The notes under the pieces were generated by a model. It ran no database searches. It was not told the origin of the DNA and was given only the letters and a program-made list of their open reading frames with translations. From Denticeps clupeoides (Eukaryota > Chordata > Actinopteri > Clupeiformes > Denticipitidae): a stretch of 64,000 nt of DNA. Below are positions 1-10,989 of the stretch, piece after piece. Positions within the stretch are counted from its first letter, which is position 1. Every line of letters starts with the position of its first letter. Position numbers and translations under genes: made by a program. The stretch is from contig NW_021629817.1 of assembly GCF_900700375.1 (NCBI RefSeq), positions 1 through 64,000 on the forward strand. Reading direction: 5' to 3'.

Positions 1-178
1 TCACCACCAATGTAAACTGCGAGGTACCGTCCCCACACACTGCTCACAGGAAGCCTTTCATGGCTGCCCAACACCCACTAAGGGTGATTGGTTAAATCCA
101 GAGACGCATTTCATTGTGTGCTCCATGTTTTTTACTGCAGTTTATCACAATGACAATCACTGCTTGCTCTCAGGGGTA

Positions 179-247
179 GGTTCCATGGTGTAATGGTTAG
201 CACTCTGGACTCTGAATCCAGCGATCCAGTTCAATCTCGGGGAACCT
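179..247 (+). tRNA. tRNA-Gln(CTG), unit 1
   Basis: Anticodon loop CTCTGAA gives anticodon CTG. Compared with the 72 nt array form it is three bases short in the T arm and acceptor region, so it is either decayed or poorly sequenced at the window edge. Confidence 0.75.
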
Positions 248-681
248 TTACTGAAGCAGTTTGTTCAAATTGAATTGCATGTGTTTTGCAATTCAAACTG
301 TAAGAAGTTGCTTATTGTCAGTTTCAATGGTTTAACGTTTAACAATCAGCACTCTAAATCCAGTGATCACAGTTCAACCCTCAGTGAGAACTCGTGTTCA
401 CGCTCATAGTTTCAAGCTTGAGCAAATTATGTAACCCACTCATTCATACTGTATGTTGCCAGAATGTTATGTTGCCATTAATTCAAGATCAAATCTCCAG
501 TACATGTTGCTTTTTATGGTGGTGTGCAAATAAAATAAATTACCAATCCGTCCTTGTCATTGCCTGTATGCTTGTTGATTTAAAATGAACCTCTTCCAAA
601 ATGCTTTTATAGAACTTTCTTGTAAACTTGTGTGGATTGCCCATCTGAATGCAATTGTTAACTGAAAGTGAGGTTACTTGC

Positions 682-751
682 GTTCCATGGTGTAATGGTT
701 AGCACTCTGACTTTGAATCCAGTGATCCGAGTTCAACTCTCGGTGGAACCT
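682..751 (+). tRNA. tRNA-Gln(TTG), unit 1
   Basis: The loop CTTTGAA gives anticodon TTG. It is two bases shorter than the other copies, at the 5' end and in the anticodon stem. Array comparison suggests local sequence noise. Confidence 0.75.
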
Positions 752-1268
752 ACCTCGCCTGTAATCTTTTGAATTTCTTATACTGGAACCATTAATGAAT
801 TGATCTAAAAGTAATAATTCTTTTAATTTACTCTCCATTAAATTTTTAATCTCAGCATACAGTTTGGAGCCGATTGTCATGAGGGAAAAAACAACAGTTT
901 CTGTTTTTAACAATGCTCATAATGTTTTTTTAAGCATTTTACTCTCATACAGTGACATTGTATGGAACTGAAAGTTCACATTCAGGATGTCCAGTTCACT
1001 AATATAAAAGCTATTTGCATTTTGAAGCAATCACGAGCACTATTTAGTTGCAATGGCCGAGTGGTTAAGGTGTTGAATATCAATTGTCTTCTTTCACATG
1101 CTTGAACACTGCTTGAAGCGTTTGTAGGAACTGCCCTCTTCACCAAATTAATGGCGGTCATTGTAACACCAGGAGTTGTCCCCAATCGGATGAGGTGTGT
1201 GACTTCAACAGGATCTCCTGGTTCAATTTCAAGACCTGCTCAGAGAGTTGCTTGTTTGAGATTTAAAA

Positions 1269-1350
1269 GCTGCGATGGCCGAGTGGTTAAGGCGTTGGAC
1301 TTGAAATCCAATGGGGTCTCCCTGCGCAGGTTCGAACCCTGCTCGCAGCG
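1269..1350 (+). tRNA. tRNA-Ser(TGA), unit 1
   Basis: This is an 82 nt class II tRNA. The acceptor GCTGCGA pairs fully with TCGCAGC. The A box TGGCCGAGTGG and B box GGTTCGAACCC match the Pol III consensus. The loop CTTGAAA gives anticodon TGA, and a long variable arm is present. A TTTTT terminator lies ~20 bp downstream. Confidence 0.95.
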
Positions 1351-2065
1351 GCAAAGGAAACTAGTTTTTCATTAACTAAAATGAGCCACTGATGCTTATT
1401 GGAATCATTCACTTTCTTTGTATGTACCAGCCGCTAACAACTTGAATTTAACTCCTTTCTGAAAGAATCAATAACTAAACAGTTGCACTTTTTTCTTGTC
1501 TTTGTTTATGATGTCTACGTGCTTAGGGAGTCTGTCTTTTAAACCAATGAGATCTCCTTGTGCAGGTTCAAAAGTCGTTCACATACTTGTTCTTCTTGAA
1601 TTCATGGAAAAAGCCTGATTGTGGTTTGGATTTTCTTACTGAGCTGGTCTTTTTTGTTGGTGAAATGTTAAGTCACCTCATTAAGTAAAAACGTCATGGG
1701 GTTCCATGCAGCGATGGTTACCGCTCTGAATCCAATGACTTGAGTTCAAAAGTCAGTGTGGCCTTACTCTGAAGTTTGTTGTTGGACACCTAATCAAGAA
1801 ATGTATTCTAGACATGCTTGAGTTCCCAGCATGATTAGCAACCATTTGATGCAATTCACAGCTGTATGAAGACATTCAGTCTAGTTTCACCACCAATGTA
1901 CAACTGCGAGGTACCGTCCCCACACACTGCTCACAGGAAGCCTTTCATGGCTGCCCAACACCCACTAAGGGTGATTGGTTAAATCCAGAAGACGCATTTC
2001 ATTGTGTGCTCCATGTTTTTTACTGCAGTTTATCACAATGACAATCACTTGCTTGCTCAGGGGTA

Positions 2066-2137
2066 GGTTCCATGGTGTAATGGTTAGCACTCTGGACTCT
2101 GAATCCAGCGATCCGAGTTCATATCTCAGTGGGAACT
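2066..2137 (+). tRNA. tRNA-Gln(CTG), unit 2, altered 3' end
   Basis: The 5' two thirds match the array form. The T arm and 3' acceptor strand differ (ATATCTCAGTGGGAACT), so the acceptor no longer pairs cleanly. Unlike the other copies it is followed directly by TTTT. It may be a pseudogene. Confidence 0.7.
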
Positions 2138-2572
2138 TTTACTGAAGCAGTTTGTTCAAATTGAATTGCATGTGTTTTGCAATTCAAAACTGTAAGAAGT
2201 TGCATATTGTCAGTTTCATGGTTTAACGTTTAACAATCAGCACTCTAAATCCAGTGATCACAGTTCAACCCTCAGTGAGAACTCGTGTTCACGCTCATAG
2301 TTTCAAGCTTGAGCAAATTATGTAACCCACTCATTCATACTGTATGTTGCCAGAATGTTATGTTGCCATTAATTCAAGATCAAATCTCCAGTACATGAAT
2401 CTTTTTATGGTGGTGTGCAATAAAATAAATTACCAATCCGTCCTTGTCATTGCCTGTATGCTTGTTGATTTAAAATGAACCTCTTCCAAAAATGCTTTTA
2501 TAGAACTTTCTTGTAAACTTGTGTGGATTGCCCATCTAATGCAATTGTTAACTGAAAAGCAAGGTTACTTGC

Positions 2573-2644
2573 GGTTCCATGGTGTAATGGTTAGCACTCT
2601 GGACTTTGAATCCAGTGATCCCAGTTCAACTCTCGGTGGAACCT
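2573..2644 (+). tRNA. tRNA-Gln(TTG), unit 2
   Basis: 72 nt with an intact acceptor stem. The T stem starts CCCAG instead of CCGAG, giving one mismatch. Confidence 0.85.
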
Positions 2645-3160
2645 ACCTCGCCTGTAATCTTTTGAATTTCTTATACTGGAACCATTAATGAATTGATCTA
2701 AAAGTAATAATTCTTTTAATTTACTCTCCATTAAATTTTTAATCTCAGCATACAGTTTGGAGCCGATTGTCATGAGGGAAAAAACAACAGTTTCTGTTTT
2801 TAACAATGCTCATAATGTTTTTTAAGCATTTTACTCTCATACAGTGACATTGTATGGAACTGAAAGTTCACATTCAGGATGTCCAGTTCACTAATATAAA
2901 AGCTATTTGCATTTTGAAGCAATCACGAGCACTATTTAGTTGCAATGGCCGAGTGGTTAAGGTGTTGAATATCAATTGTCTTCTTTCACATGCTTGAACA
3001 CTGCTTGAAGCGTTTGTAGGAACTGCCCTCTTCACCAAATTAATGGCGGTCATTGTAACACCAGGAGTTGTCCCCAATCGGATGAGGTGTGTGACTTCAA
3101 CAGGATCTCCTGGTTCAATGTCAAGACCTGCTCAGAGAGTTGCTTGTTTCAGATTTGAAA

Positions 3161-3242
3161 GCTGCGATGGCCGAGTGGTTAAGGTGTTGGACTTGAAATC
3201 CAATGGGGTCTCCCTGCGCAGGTTTGAACCCTGCTCGCAGCG
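3161..3242 (+). tRNA. tRNA-Ser(TGA), unit 2
   Basis: 82 nt. Variants: AAGGTGTTGG at the anticodon stem boundary and GGTTTGAACC in the B box. The second weakens a normally invariant CG of the B box. Confidence 0.85.
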
Positions 3243-3956
3243 GCAAAGGGAACTAGTTTTTTATTAACTAAAATGAGCCACTGATGCTTATTGGAATCAT
3301 TCACTTACTTTGTATGTACCAGCCGCTAATAACTTTAAATTAACTCCTTTCTGAAAGAATCATAAACTTAACAGTTGCACTTTTGTCTTGTCTTTGTTTA
3401 TGATGTCTACGTGCTTAGGGAGTCTGTCTTTTAAACCAATGAGATCTCCTTGTGCAGGTTCAAAAGTCGTTCACATACTTGTTCTTCTTGAATTCATGGA
3501 AAAAGCCTGATTGTGGTTTGGATTTTCTTACTGAGCTGGTCTTTTTGTTGGTGAAATGGTAAGTCACCTCATTAAGTAAAAACGTCATGGGGTTCCATGC
3601 AGCGATGGTTTCCGCTCTGAATCCAATGACTTGAGTTCAAAAGTCAGTGTGGCCTTACTCTGAAGTTTGTTGTTGGACACCTAATCAAGAAATGTATTCT
3701 AGACATGCTTGAGTTCCCAGCATGATTAGCAACCATTTGATGCAATTCACAGCTGTATGAAGACATTCAGTCTAGTTTCACCACCAATGTACAACTGCGA
3801 GGTACCGTCCCCACACACTGCTCACAGGAAGCCTTTCATGGCTGCCCAACACCCACTAAGGGTGATTGGTTAAATCCAGAGGACGCATTTCATTGTGTGC
3901 TCCATGTTTTTTACTGCAGTTTATCACAATGACAATCACTTGCTTGCTCAGGGGTA

Positions 3957-4028
3957 GGTTCCATGGTGTAATGGTTAGCACTCTGGACTCTGAATCCAGC
4001 GATCCGAGTTCAAATCTCGGTGGAACCT
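3957..4028 (+). tRNA. tRNA-Gln(CTG), unit 3 (reference copy)
   Basis: 72 nt. GGTTCCA pairs perfectly with TGGAACC, the discriminator is T, the anticodon is CTG, and the T stem CCGAG/CTCGG is intact. It decodes CAG. The nearest T-run of four lies ~45 bp downstream, so termination may be late. Confidence 0.96.
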
Positions 4029-4102
4029 TTACTGAAGCAGTTTGTTCAAATTGAATTGCATGTGTTTTGCAATTCAAAACTGTAAGAAGTTGCTTATTGT
4101 CA

Positions 4103-4173
4103 GTTTCATGGTTTAACGTTTAACAATCAGCACTCTAAATCCAGTGATCACAGTTCAACCCTCAGTGAGAACT
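4103..4173 (+). pseudogene. tRNA-Gln relic q1 (recurs in every monomer)
   Basis: This 71 bp stretch aligns along its length with the neighbouring tRNA-Gln: CATGGT near the start, AGCACTCT, AATCCAGTGATC, then AGTTCAACCCTC as a decayed B box. The anticodon loop and acceptor pairing are lost. It sits ~146 bp after the start of tRNA-Gln(CTG) in each complete unit (for example ~2213, ~7873, ~9769). Confidence 0.8.
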
Positions 4174-4464
4174 CGTGTTCACGCTCATAGTTTCAAGCTT
4201 GAGCAAATTATGTAACCCACTCATTCATACTGTATGTTGCCAGAATGTTATGTTGCCATTAATTCAAGATCAAATCTCCAGTACATGTTGCTTTTTATGG
4301 TGGTGTGCAAATAAAATAAATTACCAATCCGTCCTTGTCATTGCCTGTATGCTTGTTGATTTAAAATGAACCTCTTCCAAAAATGCTTTTATAGAACTTT
4401 CTTGTAAACTTGTGTGGATTGCCCATCTGATGCAATTGTTAACTGAAAAGTGAGGTTACTTGCA

Positions 4465-4536
4465 GGTTCCATGGTGTAATGGTTAGCACTCTGGACTTTG
4501 AATCCAGTGATCCGAGTTCAACTCTCGGTGGAACCT
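4465..4536 (+). tRNA. tRNA-Gln(TTG), unit 3
   Basis: 72 nt. The acceptor GGTTCCA/TGGAACC and T stem CCGAG/CTCGG are fully paired, with anticodon TTG decoding CAA. TTTT lies ~21 bp downstream. Confidence 0.95.
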
Positions 4537-4830
4537 ACCTCGCCTGTAATCTTTTGAATTTCTTATACTGGAACCATTAATGAATTGATCTAAAAGTAAT
4601 AATTCTTTTAATTTACTCTCCATTAAATTTTTAATCTCAGCATACAGTTTGGAGCCGATTGTCATGAGGGAAAAAACAACAGTTTCTGTTTTTAACAATG
4701 CTCATAATGTTTTTTAAGCATTTTACTCTCATACAGTGACATTGTATGGAACTGAAAGTTCACATTCAGGATGTCCAGTTCACTAATATAAAAGCTATTT
4801 GCATTTTGAAGCAATCACGAGCACTATTTA

Positions 4831-4872
4831 GTTGCAATGGCCGAGTGGTTAAGGTGTTGAATATCAATTGTC
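4831..4872 (+). pseudogene. tRNA-Ser relic s1, 5' half (recurs in every monomer)
   Basis: TGCAATGGCCGAGTGG then TTAAGGTGTTGAA reproduces the D arm and A box of tRNA-Ser. The anticodon and everything 3' are replaced by unrelated sequence. It lies ~875 bp into each unit. A box A without a box B would not make a tRNA. Confidence 0.8.
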
Positions 4873-5052
4873 TTCTTTCACATGCTTGAACACTGCTTGA
4901 AGCGTTTGTAGGAACTGCCCTCTTCACCAAATTAATGGCGGTCATTGTAACACCAGGAGTTGTCCCCAATCGGATGAGGTGTGTGACTTCAACAGGATCT
5001 CCTGGTTCAATTTCAAGACCTGCTCAGAGAGTTGCTTGTTTCAGATTTAGAA

Positions 5053-5120
5053 GCTGCGATGGCCGAGTGGTTAAGGCGTTGGACTTGAAATCCAATGGGG
5101 TTCGAACCCTGCTCGCAGCG
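5053..5120 (+). pseudogene. tRNA-Ser(TGA) lacking its variable arm, unit 3
   Basis: Identical to its neighbours except that 14 bases are missing between CCAATGGGG and TTCGAACCC, removing the whole variable arm and the start of the T stem. The variable arm is the main identity element for seryl-tRNA synthetase, so charging is unlikely. The deletion lies between two runs ending GG, which fits slippage. Confidence 0.9.
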
Positions 5121-5282
5121 GCAAAGGGAACTAGTTTTTCATTAACTAAAATGAGCCACTGATGCTTATTGGAATCATTCACTTACTTTGTATGTACCAG
5201 CCGCTAATAACTTGAATTTAACTCCTTTCTGAAAGAATCAATAACTAAACAGTTGCACTTTTGTCTTGTCTTTGTTTATGAT

Positions 5283-5352
5283 GTCTACGTGCTTAGGGAG
5301 TCTGTCTTTTAAACCAATGAGATCTCCTTGTGCAGGTTCAAAAGTCGTTCAC
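5283..5352 (+). pseudogene. tRNA-Ser relic s2 (recurs in every monomer)
   Basis: The 3' half aligns with tRNA-Ser: AAACCAATGAGATCTCCTTG and then TGCAGGTTCAAAAGTCG correspond to the anticodon stem, variable arm and T arm. The anticodon and acceptor stem are lost. It follows the intact Ser gene by ~245 bp in a normal unit. Confidence 0.75.
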
Positions 5353-5468
5353 ATACTTGTTCTTCTTGAATTCATGGAAAAAGCCTGATTGTGGTTTGGA
5401 ATTTCTTACTGAGCTGGTCTTTTTGTTGGTGAAATGTTAAGTCACCTCATTAAGTAAAAACGTCATGG

Positions 5469-5533
5469 GGTTCCATGCAGCGATGGTTACCGCTCTGAAT
5501 CCAATGACTTGAGTTCAAAAGTCAGTGTGGCCT
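5469..5533 (+). pseudogene. tRNA-Gln relic q2 (recurs in every monomer)
   Basis: GGTTCCATG, GATGGTTA, CGCTCTGAATCCAATGA and GAGTTCAAAAGTC follow tRNA-Gln order, but about seven bases are missing in the anticodon arm and no anticodon is recognisable. It lies ~1.52 kb into each normal unit. Confidence 0.78.
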
Positions 5534-5834
5534 TACTCTGAAGTTTGTTGTTGGACACCTAATCAAGAAATGTATTCTAGACATGCTTGAGTTCCCAGCA
5601 TGATTAGCAACCATTTGATGCAATTCACAGCTGTATGAAGACATTCAGTCTAGTTTCACCACCAATGTACAACTGCGAGGTACCGTCCCCACACACTGCT
5701 CACAGGAAGCCTTTCATGGCTGCCCAACACCCACTAAGGGTGATTGGTTAAATCCAGAAGACGCATTTCATTGTGTGCTCCATGTTTTTTACTGCAGTTT
5801 ATCACAATGACAATCACTTGCTTGCTCAGGGGTA

Positions 5835-5906
5835 GGTTCCATGGTGTAATGGTTAGCACTCTGGACTCTGAATCCAGCGATCCGAGTTCATATCTCAGTG
5901 GGAACT
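5835..5906 (+). tRNA. tRNA-Gln(CTG), unit 4, altered 3' end
   Basis: Same altered T arm, acceptor strand and following TTTT as the unit 2 copy, inherited through the 3.77 kb block duplication. Possibly a pseudogene. Confidence 0.7.
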
Positions 5907-6342
5907 TTTACTGAAGCAGTTTGTTCAAATTGAATTGCATGTGTTTTGCAATTCAAAACTGTAAGAAGTTGCATATTGTCAGTTTCATGGTTTAACGTTT
6001 AACAATCAGCACTCTAAATCCAGTGATCACAGTTCAACCCTCAGTGAGAACTCGTGTTCACGCTCATAGTTTCAAGCTTGAGCAAATTATGTAACCCACT
6101 CATTCATACTGTATGTTGCCAGAATGTTATGTTGCCATTAATTCAAGATCAAATCTCCAGTACATGAATCTTTTTATGGTGGTGTGCAAATAAAATAAAT
6201 TACCAATCCGTCCTTGTCATTGCCTGTATGCTTGTTGATTTAAAATGAACCTCTTCCAAAAATGCTTTTATAGAACTTTCTTGTAAACTTGTGTGGATTG
6301 CCCATCTAATGCAATTGTTAACTGAAAAGCAAGGTTACTTGC

Positions 6343-6414
6343 GGTTCCATGGTGTAATGGTTAGTACTCTGGACTTTGAATCCAGTGATCCCAGTTCAAC
6401 TCTCGGTGGAACCT
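6343..6414 (+). tRNA. tRNA-Gln(TTG), unit 4
   Basis: 72 nt. It shares the CCCAG T stem of unit 2 and has TAGTAC instead of TAGCAC in the D arm. Confidence 0.82.
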
Positions 6415-6930
6415 ACCTCGCCTGTAATCTTTTGAATTTCTTATACTGGAACCATTAATGAATTGATCTAAAAGTAATAATTCTTTTAATTTACTCTCCA
6501 TTAAATTTTTAATCTCAGCATACAGTTTGGAGCCGATTGTCATGAGGGAAAAAACAACAGTTTCTGTTTTTAACAATGCTCATAATGTTTTTTAAGCATT
6601 TTACTCTCATACAGTGACATTGTATGGAACTGAAAGTTCACATTCAGGATGTCCAGTTCACTAATATAAAAGCTATTTGCATTTTGAAGCAATCACGAGC
6701 ACTATTTAGTTGCAATGGCCGAGTGGTTAAGGTGTTGAATATCAATTGTCTTCTTTCACATGCTTGAACACTGCTTGAAGCGTTTGTAGGAACTGCCCTC
6801 TTCACCAAATTAATGGCGGTCATTGTAACACCAGGAGTTGTCCCCAATCGGATGAGGTGTGTGACTTCAACAGGATCTCCTGGTTCAATGTCAAGACCTG
6901 CTCAGAGAGTTGCTTGTTTCAGAATTGAAA

Positions 6931-7012
6931 GCTGCGATGGCCGAGTGGTTAAGGTGTTGGACTTGAAATCCAATGGGGTCTCCCTGCGCAGGTTTGAACC
7001 CTGCTCGCAGCG
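6931..7012 (+). tRNA. tRNA-Ser(TGA), unit 4
   Basis: 82 nt with the same GTGTTGG and GGTTTGAACC variants as unit 2. Confidence 0.85.
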
Positions 7013-7726
7013 GCAAAGGGAACTAGTTTTTTATTAACTAAAATGAGCCACTGATGCTTATTGGAATCATTCACTTACTTTGTATGTACCAGCCGCTAAT
7101 AATTTTAAATTAACTCCTTTCTGAAAGAATCATAAACTTAACAGTTGCACTTTTGTCTTGTCTTTGTTTATGATGTCTACGTGCTTAGGGAGTCTGTCTT
7201 TTAAACCAATGAGATCTCCTTGTGCAGGTTCAAAAGTCGTTCACATACTTGTTCTTCTTGAATTCATGGAAAAAGCCTGATTGTGGTTTGGATTTTCTTA
7301 CTGAGCTGGTCTTTTTGTTGGTGAAATGGTAAGTCACCTCATTAAGTAAAAACGTCATGGGGTTCCATGCAGCGATGGTTTCCGCTCTGAATCCAATGAC
7401 TTGAGTTCAAAAGTCAGTGTGGCCTTACTCTGAAGTTTGTTGTTGGACACCTAATCAAGAAATGTATTCTAGACTTGCTTGAGTTCCCAGCATGATTAGC
7501 AACCATTTGATGCAATTCACAGCTGTATGAAGACATTCAGTCTAGTTTCACCACCAATGTACAACTGCGAGGTACCGTCCCCACACACTGCTCACAGGAA
7601 GCCTTTCATGGCTGCCCAACACCCACTAAGGGTGATTGGTTAAATCCAGAGGACGCATTTCATTGTGTGCTCCATGTTTTTTACTGCAGTTTATCACAAT
7701 GACAATCACTTGCTTGCTCAGGGGTA

Positions 7727-7798
7727 GGTTCCATGGTGTAATGGTTAGCACTCTGGACTCTGAATCCAGCGATCCGAGTTCAAATCTCGGTGGGACCT
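7727..7798 (+). tRNA. tRNA-Gln(CTG), unit 5
   Basis: 72 nt. The 3' strand TGGGACC makes one G:U wobble in the acceptor stem. Otherwise consensus. Confidence 0.93.
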
Positions 7799-8233
7799 TT
7801 ACTGAAGCAGTTTGTTCAAATTGAATTGCATGTGTTTTGCAATTCAAAACTGTAAGAAGTTGCATATTGTCAGTTTCATGGTTTAACGTTTAACAATCAG
7901 CACTCTAAATCCAGTGATCACAGTTCAACCCTCAGTGAGAACTCGTGTTCACGCTCATAGTTTCAAGCTTGAGCAAATTATGTAACCCACTCATTCATAC
8001 TGTATGTTGCCAGAATGTTATGTTGCCATTAATTCAAGATCAAATCTCCAGTACATGTTGCTTTTTATGGTGGTGTGCAAATAAAATAAATTACCAATCC
8101 GTCCTTGTCATTGCCTGTATGCTTGTTGATTTAAAATGAACCTCTTCCAAAAATGCTTTTATAGAACTTTCTTGTAAACTTGTGTGGATTGCCCATCTGA
8201 TGCAATTGTTAACTGAAAAGTGAGGTTACTTGC

Positions 8234-8305
8234 GGTTCCATGGTGTAATGGTTAGCACTCTGGACTTTGAATCCAGTGATCCGAGTTCAACTCTCGGTGG
8301 AACCT
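8234..8305 (+). tRNA. tRNA-Gln(TTG), unit 5
   Basis: 72 nt with all stems paired. Matches the unit 3 copy. Confidence 0.95.
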
Positions 8306-8822
8306 ACCTCGCCTGTAATCTTTTGAATTTCTTATACTGGAACCATTAATGAATTGATCTAAAAGTAATAATTCTTTTAATTTACTCTCCATTAAATTTT
8401 TAATCTCAGCATACAGTTTGGAGCCGATTGTCATGAGGGAAAAAAACAACAGTTTCTGTTTTTAACAATGCTCATAATGTTTTTTAAGCATTTTACTCTC
8501 ATACAGTGACATTGTATGGAACTGAAAGTTCACATTCAGGATGTCCAGTTCACTAATATAAAAGCTATTTGCATTTTGAAGCAATCACGAGCACTATTTA
8601 GTTGCAATGGCCGAGTGGTTAAGGTGTTGAATATCAATTGTCTTCTTTCACATGCTTGAACACTGCTTGAAGCGTTTGTAGGAACTGCCCTCTTCACCAA
8701 ATTAATGGCGGTCATTGTAACACCAGGAGTTGTCCCCAATCGGATGAGGTGTGTGACTTCAACAGGATCTCCTGGTTCAATTTCAAGACCTGCTCAGAGA
8801 GTTGCTTGTTTCAGATTTAAAA

Positions 8823-8904
8823 GCTGCGATGGCCGAGTGGTTAAGGCGTTGGACTTGAAATCCAATGGGGTCTCCCTGCGCAGGTTCGAACCCTGCTCGC
8901 AGCG
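8823..8904 (+). tRNA. tRNA-Ser(TGA), unit 5
   Basis: 82 nt with consensus A and B boxes and a fully paired acceptor. Confidence 0.95.
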
Positions 8905-9618
8905 GCAAAGGGAACTAGTTTTTCATTAACTAAAATGAGCCACTGATGCTTATTGGAATCATTCACTTACTTTGTATGTACCAGCCGCTAACAACTTGAA
9001 TTTAACTCCTTTCTGAAAGAATCAATAACTAAACAGTTGCACTTTTGTCTTGTCTTTGTTTATGATGTCTACGTGCTTAGGGAGTCTGTCTTTTAAACCA
9101 ATGAGATCTCCTTGTGCAGGTTCAAAAGTCGTTCACATACTTGTTCTTCTTGAATTCATGGAAAAAGCCTGATTGTGGTTTGGATTTTCTTACTGAGCTG
9201 GTCTTTTTGTTGGTGAAATGTTAAGTCACCTCATTAAGTAAAAACGTCATGGGGTTCCATGCAGCGATGGTTACCGCTCTGAATCCAATGACTTGAGTTC
9301 AAAAGTCAGTGTGGCCTTACTCTGAAGTTTGTTGTTGGACACCTAATCAAGAAATGTATTCTAGACATGCTTGAGTTCCCAGCATGATTAGCAACCATTT
9401 GATGCAATTCACAGCTGTATGAAGACATTCAGTCTAGTTTCACCACCAATGTACAACTGCGAGGTACCGTCCCCACACACTGCTCACAGGAAGCCTTTCA
9501 TGGCTGCCCAACACCCACTAAGGGTGATTGGTTAAATCCAGAGGACGCATTTCATTGTGTGCTCCATGTTTTTTACTGCAGTTTATCACAATGACAATCA
9601 CTTGCTTGCTTAGGGGTA

Positions 9619-9690
9619 GGTTCCATGGTGTAATGGTTAGCACTCTGGACTCTGAATCCAGCGATCCGAGTTCAAATCTCGGTGGGACCT
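9619..9690 (+). tRNA. tRNA-Gln(CTG), unit 6
   Basis: 72 nt with an acceptor G:U wobble as in unit 5. This monomer is the one interrupted by provirus A. Confidence 0.93.
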
Positions 9691-10125
9691 TTACTGAAGC
9701 AGTTTGTTCAAATTGAATTGCATGTGTTTTGCAATTCAAAACTGTAAGAAGTTGCTTATTGTCAGTTTCATGGTTTAACGTTTAACAATCAGCACTCTAA
9801 ATCCAGTGATCACAGTTCAACCCTCAGTGAGAACTCGTGTTCACGCTCATAGTTTCAAGCTTGAGCAAATTATGTAACCCACTCATTCATACTGTATGTT
9901 GCCAGAATGTTATGTTGCCATTAATTCAAGATCAAATCTCCAGTACATGTTGCTTTTTATGGTGGTGTGCAAATAAAATAAATTACCAATCCGTCCTTGT
10001 CATTGCCTGTATGCTTGTTGATTTAAAATGAACCTCTTCCAAAAATGCTTTTATAGAACTTTCTTGTAAACTTGTGTGGATTGCCCATCTGATGCAATTG
10101 TTAACTAAAAAGTGAGGTTTCTTGC

Positions 10126-10197
10126 GGTTCCATGGTGTAATGGTTGGCACTCTGGACTTTGAATCCAGTGATCCGAGTTCAACTCTCGGTGGAACCT
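10126..10197 (+). tRNA. tRNA-Gln(TTG), unit 6, just left of provirus A
   Basis: 72 nt. It has TTGGCAC instead of TTAGCAC in the D loop, a variant shared by the copies left of proviruses B and D. Provirus A starts 35 bp past its end. Confidence 0.92.
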
Positions 10198-10232
10198 ACC
10201 TCGCCTGTAATCTTTTGAATTTCTTATACTGG

Positions 10233-10616
10233 TGTGGTGGAAATTCTGCCGTCTGGGGAGCTGCAATAAAGGAAGTCAACTGAATTGATTATCCAAGTTT
10301 ATTTTACCGCGCACGGGGGGACCCACAAGAGAACATCCCCCCGCTTGATTACAGTTCACAAGCATTTATACATCTGGGGTGTACAAGGTCGAAAAGCAAG
10401 CTCGCACCACTTTGGACAGTGGCGCCCATCAACGTCACAGAACCTTTCTTTTATCAGTTTATGTCTAGTTTTTGCGTCAAACTTTTGCATCAACAAGGTC
10501 AGACCTAAGATACACAGTTGTCTTCTGACTGTTCCATGACCAAAGGTGAAACGCGTGGAGAGTCTGGCCTACTAAATTTCGTGGAGTGTCTGGGCCTACT
10601 AAATTTTCCTTCCACA
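10233..10616 (-). repeat. Provirus A 3' LTR
   Basis: 384 bp. On the minus strand it begins TGTGGAAGG and ends CCACCACA. It contains a TATA-like TATAAATG and an AATAAA polyadenylation signal. It matches 15039-15422 almost exactly. Confidence 0.94.
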
Positions 10617-10640
10617 CTCCACACTTTTTTTTTTTTTTTG
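10617..10640 (-). other. Purine-rich tract of provirus A
   Basis: On the minus strand a long A-run followed by GTGTGGAG directly precedes the 3' LTR. This is where a retroviral polypurine tract should be. Confidence 0.6.
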
Positions 10641-10989
10641 ATTAATTGATCTCTACTATAGGCACAAAAATGTATATGATGTGTACGCAAGGTGAGGAGT
10701 ACATAATTACATAATAACACAAAATTCAAAGAATAAAAAATGATTATAAAAATGATTAAAAAGTACACAGCAAATTAATGCAAAATAACAAAGCAACGTA
10801 ATATACAACCAGAAACATCAAAGTATACCACTCCATCAAGGGTTTAAGGTAACTCATCACAGGCAGTTGTATAAAAATATAAAATCAAAACTAAATAATT
10901 AAAAAAACAAACTATTTAAAATGAAAATCAACAACAAGTATATCAATCAATATATAGTGATTATGTGTCTGCATCTGTCTCATCCGAGG
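10641..10989. other. AT-rich interior of provirus A between env remnant and 3' LTR
   Basis: About 350 bp of very AT-rich sequence without a recognisable gene. It belongs to the element because it recurs in all four copies. Confidence 0.7.

Larger units (their letters stand above)
2066..9618 (+). repeat. Dimeric higher-order repeat of the tRNA monomer (~3.77 kb)
   Basis: Units starting at 2066 and 5835 share private variants: an altered 3' end of tRNA-Gln(CTG) followed by TTTT, and a CCCAG instead of CCGAG T stem in tRNA-Gln(TTG). Units at 3957 and 7727 lack both. The two unit types alternate with a period of about 3770 bp. This shows that two-monomer blocks were duplicated as a whole. Confidence 0.8.

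Noticed and set aside
394-588. Recurrent open frames of 60-85 codons in every monomer
   Set aside because: They run across tRNA genes and spacers, differ in frame and strand, resemble no protein, and are preserved only because the DNA is a young repeat.
1060-1100. Intron-containing tRNA-Ser at the s1 relic
   Set aside because: No matching 3' half with a pairing acceptor follows at a plausible distance.
10198-10232. Retrovirus targeting tRNA genes, like yeast Ty elements
   Set aside because: The four copies are one insertion event multiplied with the array, so there is no independent evidence for targeting.
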